Source of the DNA: Ariolimax columbianus
Lineage: Eukaryota; Mollusca; Gastropoda; Stylommatophora; Arionidae
Direction of reading: 5' to 3'
Length of the DNA: 64,000 nt
Assembly: GCA_036924085.1 (NCBI GenBank)
Contig: JAVGWX010000012.1
Span: 30,416,479 to 30,480,478, forward strand
In this document: positions 50,701 through 53,700 of the stretch, piece after piece
Layout of the letters: every line of letters starts with the position of its first letter
How positions within the stretch are numbered: the first letter of the stretch is position 1
The notes under the pieces: model-generated
The model's input: only the letters and a program-made list of their open reading frames with translations
Database searches by the model: none
Told to the model about the DNA's origin: nothing
Program-made: the position numbers and the translations under genes

Positions 50701-53700
50701 TTCACCCATTATTTAAAATGGGGAAGTTCAGTTTTTGCAACTGATTATTCTGAGGTAGATCTGTTTAGTTTGTTTATGTGGAAGCAATAAATACATTTTT
50801 TAGTGAAAACTAACAGATATGCCAATTGCAATTTTGTAAAGATTGATTTTCTGTCCTTGTGGCACTTAAAAAAAAAATTTAAAAAAAAACAAAACAAGGG
50901 ACTCTGAAAACAGGCGAGTTTATTTGTTTGTGCTGTTTTTCAAAACTATCACCTTCGCGTTCTTGTATCTCAGAAACTAGCACACACTCAACAAAAACTC
51001 CAACAAATTCTGTATTAATTTATGTCTCTACACACAACAAAATCAAATCTATTGACCAACAAAATAAAAAGGTTACAGGCTCTCAAATTAACAACTCCAG
51101 TAAAATGCAACATGCTAAAAATAATGCAGCTGCAGGGAAAATTGCGTCTATTTTATGTGTGGCCTTGTAAAGATTAAACAACTAAAGAAGTGCAAAGATT
51201 AACCTATAAGCATTGACATATGAAGAAGCATTGACAAACATGGAGGAACAATGCAAAATTTATGCCGGAGATGCAGCACAGTGAATGAGCTGACAGCCCC
51301 CAGTGGCTCATAGCTAACTGGCTGCTTATATCAGGGTCAGCAAATCAGAGCTGACCAAGACTAAGAGCCAGCCCTGGAAACAGGGTGCATTAGTACATCC
51401 TGGATAAGAGAATAGAGATTGCAGTGGGAAGGAAAATCTGATACCCAAAACAGCCAGCAGAAATAGAATTTGTCGGACTGAAAAGCACAAATATACAGCC
51501 TCGCTATAAACTACAACACAATGCCCTTTACAGGACAAACATCAATGGTCCCAACAAAGTCATCATGTCTGTGGGTATCATTATGAGGCTGATTGCATTG
51601 TACTATGCTCTGGGCCCAAAAACATAATACATCTGTCTTCAGCAAGCATTTCTTTTGGGGCTGCAGTTTGTAGACTGTTCTACTGGATGATTTACTATTT
51701 TCTACCAAAGAAGGACCCTTTACAATTGAGCATAGTGTAGTTTGGTCAGTTGGTCGAGGATGTTACTAGGGGATGGTTGCTGCCATCTGTAGTTTCTGGC
51801 AGGCTTAGACTTGTCTGCATTAAGGGGTGCGCTACATGTATAATGGTGTGTTTGCTCTTTGTTGGTATTTCCACTCTCGGGCTGTCTATTCCCAAACTTG
51901 TTTTATTTCTGCTCTATTTTAAGATGCATAAGACCAACACTACATTTGACTCCTTTAACTAGTTTTTTTAAGAAACCCTGAATCCAGTCATTTGCAGTGC
52001 GATTTAAAAAATAAATAGGTTTTTACATGATGAGGTTGCCAATCTCATACACAACCTTCTTTAATCATCTTATGTGACATGCAAGTTAGTAAACAGTAGG
52101 CCTGTTCAGCTTGCCATGGGAAACACTAGACCACTTAGATGTCTGTAATAATCAAAACCCTTCAGAGTTGTTGCTCTTGACTTAATGCTAAGATACAAAT
52201 GTAAATTTGACTGGATTGTAAAGGGTTAAATGAAATTTCGATAGAGAAATCAAGCAGGAAAGTCCACAACAATACTTACAAGAATCCCCTGTTGGTTGAG
52301 AGAGATCTTCTCATCCACAACTCTCCCTTGGCAAATAAGCTTCAGAAGTGACTCTGGGACATCTTTCTGCGTGGCTACCAGAGCTTTCAAAGCAGCCCCA
52401 GTGATGTCCAGGCTGCACTCCAACGAAAATGGTTTTCTTGGAATATTCTACAATAAGAAAATATCATAGATGTTTACATAGGTAGCCAGTAATGAGGAAA
52501 CATAAATTTCACATCCTCTTCTTCTTTGACCTTATCACCTTGGCGTGCAAATGCCATCAATCAACTCTCTCACATTATACCCAACTCTGTTACTGGTTTT
52601 CCTGTCTGTCTACATGTATGCATAAATCGCTATTAAATTCAAAAGCAATGTCTGATTTGTCTGAATCACCTTCTTAAGCAAAAAATACATCATTTGGAAT
52701 GTTATATTTGTAAAAATTCACAGTAATCGTAAAAATTTGCAGAAAATTGTAAACTGAACCAAATCATTCACTTTAGTGTGACATGTTCCGGATGTCCGGT
52801 AATAATTTGTATCTTGTAAATCAACAAAGATACATTAAAAAAACAGACATACTTATACACAGACACACGCACATATATAAGAGTACAGAAGTCAATATAT
52901 AAGCATGATAAGAAACAGACATAAAGAAAGTGATGTGTAAGAGAATAGATATAAAGAGAGACCAAAAGAGGAATACGCAGTGGAGAGTATGTAAAGTTAT
53001 AGAATGTATTGAATCTAAAAGGTTTAAGGCATCCCATGAGAAAGAATAAACTATTTTAATAAACGCTTTTATCGACTAAGAACTAAACCACTACCTCAGG
53101 AGACAAATGGCCAGTCAGCTTGATACGCAAAGTTGCAATGCCCTTCTTCTTAAACTTTTCTCTCTCTTCAAGCTTGCTCAATGAATGTAGTCTAAGCTCT
53201 TCTAGCCCATCTGCGATTTCTTCTGGGGAAAATTGAAGTTCCTTGCTGTAATTTGAGATGAGATCCTGTAAAGGAAATGTAAATATCAGCATTTTTTGTT
53301 AAATAGATGAAAGACATTTCATTTCAGGAGCTCAACCAAGTTCTTATAGTACCAGTCTTCTGACCAAGTGGATATGGGTGCAAAATCCACATAAAGCCTA
53401 TTATTTTTTTAATAAGAGGAAACATAAAAACCTAGCCTGTGCTCTGTGTGGTGACCATGGCGATAAATGACCTTGATTCTTCATACCTATATTCCTTCAC
53501 GTGGAACCCAGCAAAATTAATCCAGCAATTCTAGTTACAGATTGAAAAATATTTTCTTCCCTTTAAATGCGGGGTACAACTCCCGCTACGCTCCATTTGA
53601 CCTTATGTAAAATGGACACCTGGCTTACTGTTAGGGAAGGAAAGACAGCTAGGAAGGGAACGGACCATCCCACCTCACATGTTCTGAAATAAAAAGAATT